Of a stretch of 13,945 nt of DNA, positions 12,754 through 13,945 are shown in pieces. A program made the translations under genes and the position numbers. Numbering within the stretch: position 1 is the stretch's first letter; every line of letters begins with the position of its first letter. The stretch comes from Planctomycetota bacterium (GTDB lineage Bacteria; Planctomycetota; PLA2; JAEUHO01). Where the stretch lies: contig JAPKHB010000066.1 in the NCBI GenBank assembly GCA_026647295.1, forward strand, positions 1 to 13,945. The letters run 5' to 3'. Under the pieces are notes generated by a model, which worked only from the letters and a program-made list of their open reading frames with translations, searched no databases and was not told the origin of the DNA.

Positions 12754-13945
12754 TCAGTGTCCGGCGTGCGGGTCGGCTTCGGCGCGCGCGCCCGCGGCCT
12801 CGGGGATCATCAGGCTGGGCTTCCCCGTGAGTTGGAGTTGGCTGTCGAGCAGGAACTGTCCGCGGAGCACCACGAACTCGCCTTCTTCCAGGCCCGACAG
12901 GACGACGACCTCGGAGCCGACGCGATGGCCGGTGCGGACCTCCCGGGGCTCGTAGATCGCCGGCCAGCGTTCGACGCCGTCCGGCCCCGCCGAACCCGGG
13001 GCCTGGGTCATCACGAAGGCGATCGCGTGTCCCCCGCCGCCTTCGAGGATCGCACTACGGGGCACCAGCCGCACGGGGCCCGGCGTCGTCACCGGCGCGC
13101 CCGCGGCCGGGGCCGGGTCGTGTACGCGGCCGTCGGCCGTGAGTTCGACGCGCACGTGGGCTTCTGCGAAGAGCCCGGGCCGCAGGCGGCCGTGTGGGTT
13201 CTCCAGGTCGACCCGCACCCGCAGGATCCGCCGCTGCGGATCGAGCATCGGGTCGACGAAGGCGACGCGCCCCTCCCACAGGTCCCCCGGGAGCCCCGGG
13301 ACGCGCACCTCGACCGCCTGGCCGACCCGCACCGCCCCGGCGTCCTCCTCGAACACCTCGAGCAGGGCCCACACCTTCCCCAAGTCGACCACGGTGAGCA
13401 GCGGATCGCCCGTCCGCACGTAGTCGCCCGCCTGGACCCACTTGCGCACCACCGTGCCCTCGGCGGCCGAGAGTACTTCCACGTGGTCGTGCGCAACGTC
13501 CGCCCGCTCGATCTCGTCAAGGGTGGCCTCGGGCATGCCAAGGAGCGCGAGGCGCCGGCGCACCGCGGCGTGAAGCGTGCGGGCGTCGGCCAGGCGCTCC
13601 GCGGCGCGGGGACCCTGCGCCTCCTTCGCAGCCCGCAGGGCCCGATGGGCGGTCAGCAACTCCTCCTGGGCCGCCAGCAGCTCGGGGGCGTAGAGCATCG
13701 CGACCCGTTCGCCGACGGCGACCGTGGTGCCGGTGAAGTCCACGTGCAGCGCGTCGATCCGTCCCGCCACCCACGCGGTCACCCGCGCCTCGCGGCGTTC
13801 ATCGTGGGCGATGCGCCCCAGCGCGCTTTTCTGCAATACACCGCCCGTGGTCTGTTCGGCTCCAGCGTCAAGGCCTTCCCCAATATCCCTGCCCTCAGCG
13901 GCGCCGTTCAGCTCGGGCCGATTGCAATCCAGAGATCGCAGATCG
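12754..13945 (-). CDS. cusB: CusB-like RND efflux periplasmic adaptor subunit (partial, 5' end missing)
   Basis: A membrane-fusion adaptor that would join the CusA pump to the outer-membrane duct in the periplasm. Recognisable from GRIAHDERREARVTAWVAGRID (start at 13818), the usual first beta strand and barrel-sandwich half of this family. An alpha-hairpin of about 55-110 residues follows (YAPELLAAQEELLTAHRAL...), then the second half-lipoyl (SAAEGTVVRKWVQAGDYVRTGDPL), the beta-barrel (VWALLEVFEEDAGAVRVGQ) and the membrane-proximal domain (LVPRSAIL...EVVVLSGLEEGEFVVLRGQFLLDS). The C-terminus ends in HAGH, a possible metal-binding tail. The signal peptide and N-terminal beta-strand are absent. 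The frame stays open to the window edge, but its only standard start codon there is a TTG at 13836, and the residues upstream of 13830 do not look like the family. The stop is TGA at 12756. Confidence 0.87.
   Translation of the reverse strand, partial: DLRSLDCNRPELNGAAEGRDIGEGLDAGAEQTTGGVLQKSALGRIAHDERREARVTAWVAGRIDALHVDFTGTTVAVGERVAMLYAPELLAAQEELLTAHRALRAAKEAQGPRAAERLADARTLHAAVRRRLALLGMPEATLDEIERADVAHDHVEVLSAAEGTVVRKWVQAGDYVRTGDPLLTVVDLGKVWALLEVFEEDAGAVRVGQAVEVRVPGLPGDLWEGRVAFVDPMLDPQRRILRVRVDLENPHGRLRPGLFAEAHVRVELTADGRVHDPAPAAGAPVTTPGPVRLVPRSAILEGGGGHAIAFVMTQAPGSAGPDGVERWPAIYEPREVRTGHRVGSEVVVLSGLEEGEFVVLRGQFLLDSQLQLTGKPSLMIPEAAGARAEADPHAGH
13837..13945. other. Edge segment with shifted base composition, possible junction
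   Basis: About 63% G+C against roughly three quarters for the neighbouring genes, with visibly AT-rich bits (GCAATAC, CAATATCC, ATTGCAATCC). The CusB frame is open through it but encodes residues unlike a CusB N-terminus. The plus strand has a complete open frame here, reading LQYTARGLFGSSVKAF then PNIPALSGAVQLGPIAIQ (13831 to the edge), with more natural codon choice. I do not recognise it. It may be an assembly chimera, or a real insertion or rearrangement that broke cusB. Confidence 0.4.

Noticed and set aside
9903..12830. A 975-codon open frame on the plus strand
   Set aside because: It lies antisense to the RND pump, whose motifs run through the same interval. Its translation is His/Asp/Arg/Gln-rich low-complexity, as expected for an antisense shadow in very GC-rich DNA.
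1..13945. CRISPR arrays, tRNA or rRNA genes, insertion sequences with terminal repeats
   Set aside because: No regularly spaced repeats, cloverleaf-like segments, rRNA-like sequence or transposase motifs were seen on either strand by eye.

Overview
The window is very GC-rich DNA (roughly three quarters G+C, with strong G/C bias at third codon positions) from a Gram-negative-type bacterium. It encodes a tripartite RND efflux system with two outer-membrane-factor lipoproteins, which needs an outer membrane. The lineage cannot be fixed from sequence alone. The ECF-type sigma factor, the PD40-like protein and the base composition would fit a high-GC Planctomycetota, Myxococcota or similar environmental genome. 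Nearly all genes lie on the minus strand, packed with overlaps of 1 to 4 bases; only one small gene lies on the plus strand.

Layout from the right edge leftwards, in the direction of transcription. (1) Positions 13945-6029 hold a heavy-metal efflux module: a CusB-like periplasmic adaptor whose N-terminus is cut at the window edge, a large CusA-like HAE-RND pump of 1190 aa, and two consecutive TolC-family outer-membrane lipoproteins. (2) Positions 6028-5842 form the only AT-richer intergenic stretch. It has a good -10 hexamer and two inverted repeats, and probably starts a new transcription unit. (3) Positions 5841-2202 hold a tight four-gene operon: a DsbB-like membrane thiol oxidoreductase, a sterol-desaturase/fatty-acid-hydroxylase family membrane di-iron protein, a radical SAM protein of the ArsS (rSAM/Cys-rich, TIGR04167-type) family, and a fusion of the two 'rSAM/selenodomain-associated transferases' (TIGR04282-type nucleotidyltransferase-like plus TIGR04283-type GT2). 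The last two link the operon to arsenosugar biosynthesis. (4) Positions 1460-2131 (+) hold a small beta-propeller-like protein of unknown role, convergent with the operon. (5) Positions 1307-1 hold a minus-strand set: a MazG/dCTPase-type nucleotide pyrophosphohydrolase, an ECF-type sigma factor that seems to use a CTG start, and the first 99 codons of an unknown gene translationally coupled to it.

The working interpretation is a metal/metalloid locus. The RND system would export a soft metal such as Cu or Ag from the periplasm. The adjacent operon would detoxify arsenic by radical SAM adenosylation and glycosyl transfer, with a membrane hydroxylase and a disulfide oxidoreductase as unexplained partners. 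No arsenite methyltransferase (ArsM) and no ArsR-like regulator are seen in the window, so the arsenic link rests on family identity.

The last ~110 bases (13837-13945) differ in composition and do not resemble the expected CusB N-terminus. This may be an assembly chimera or a real insertion junction.
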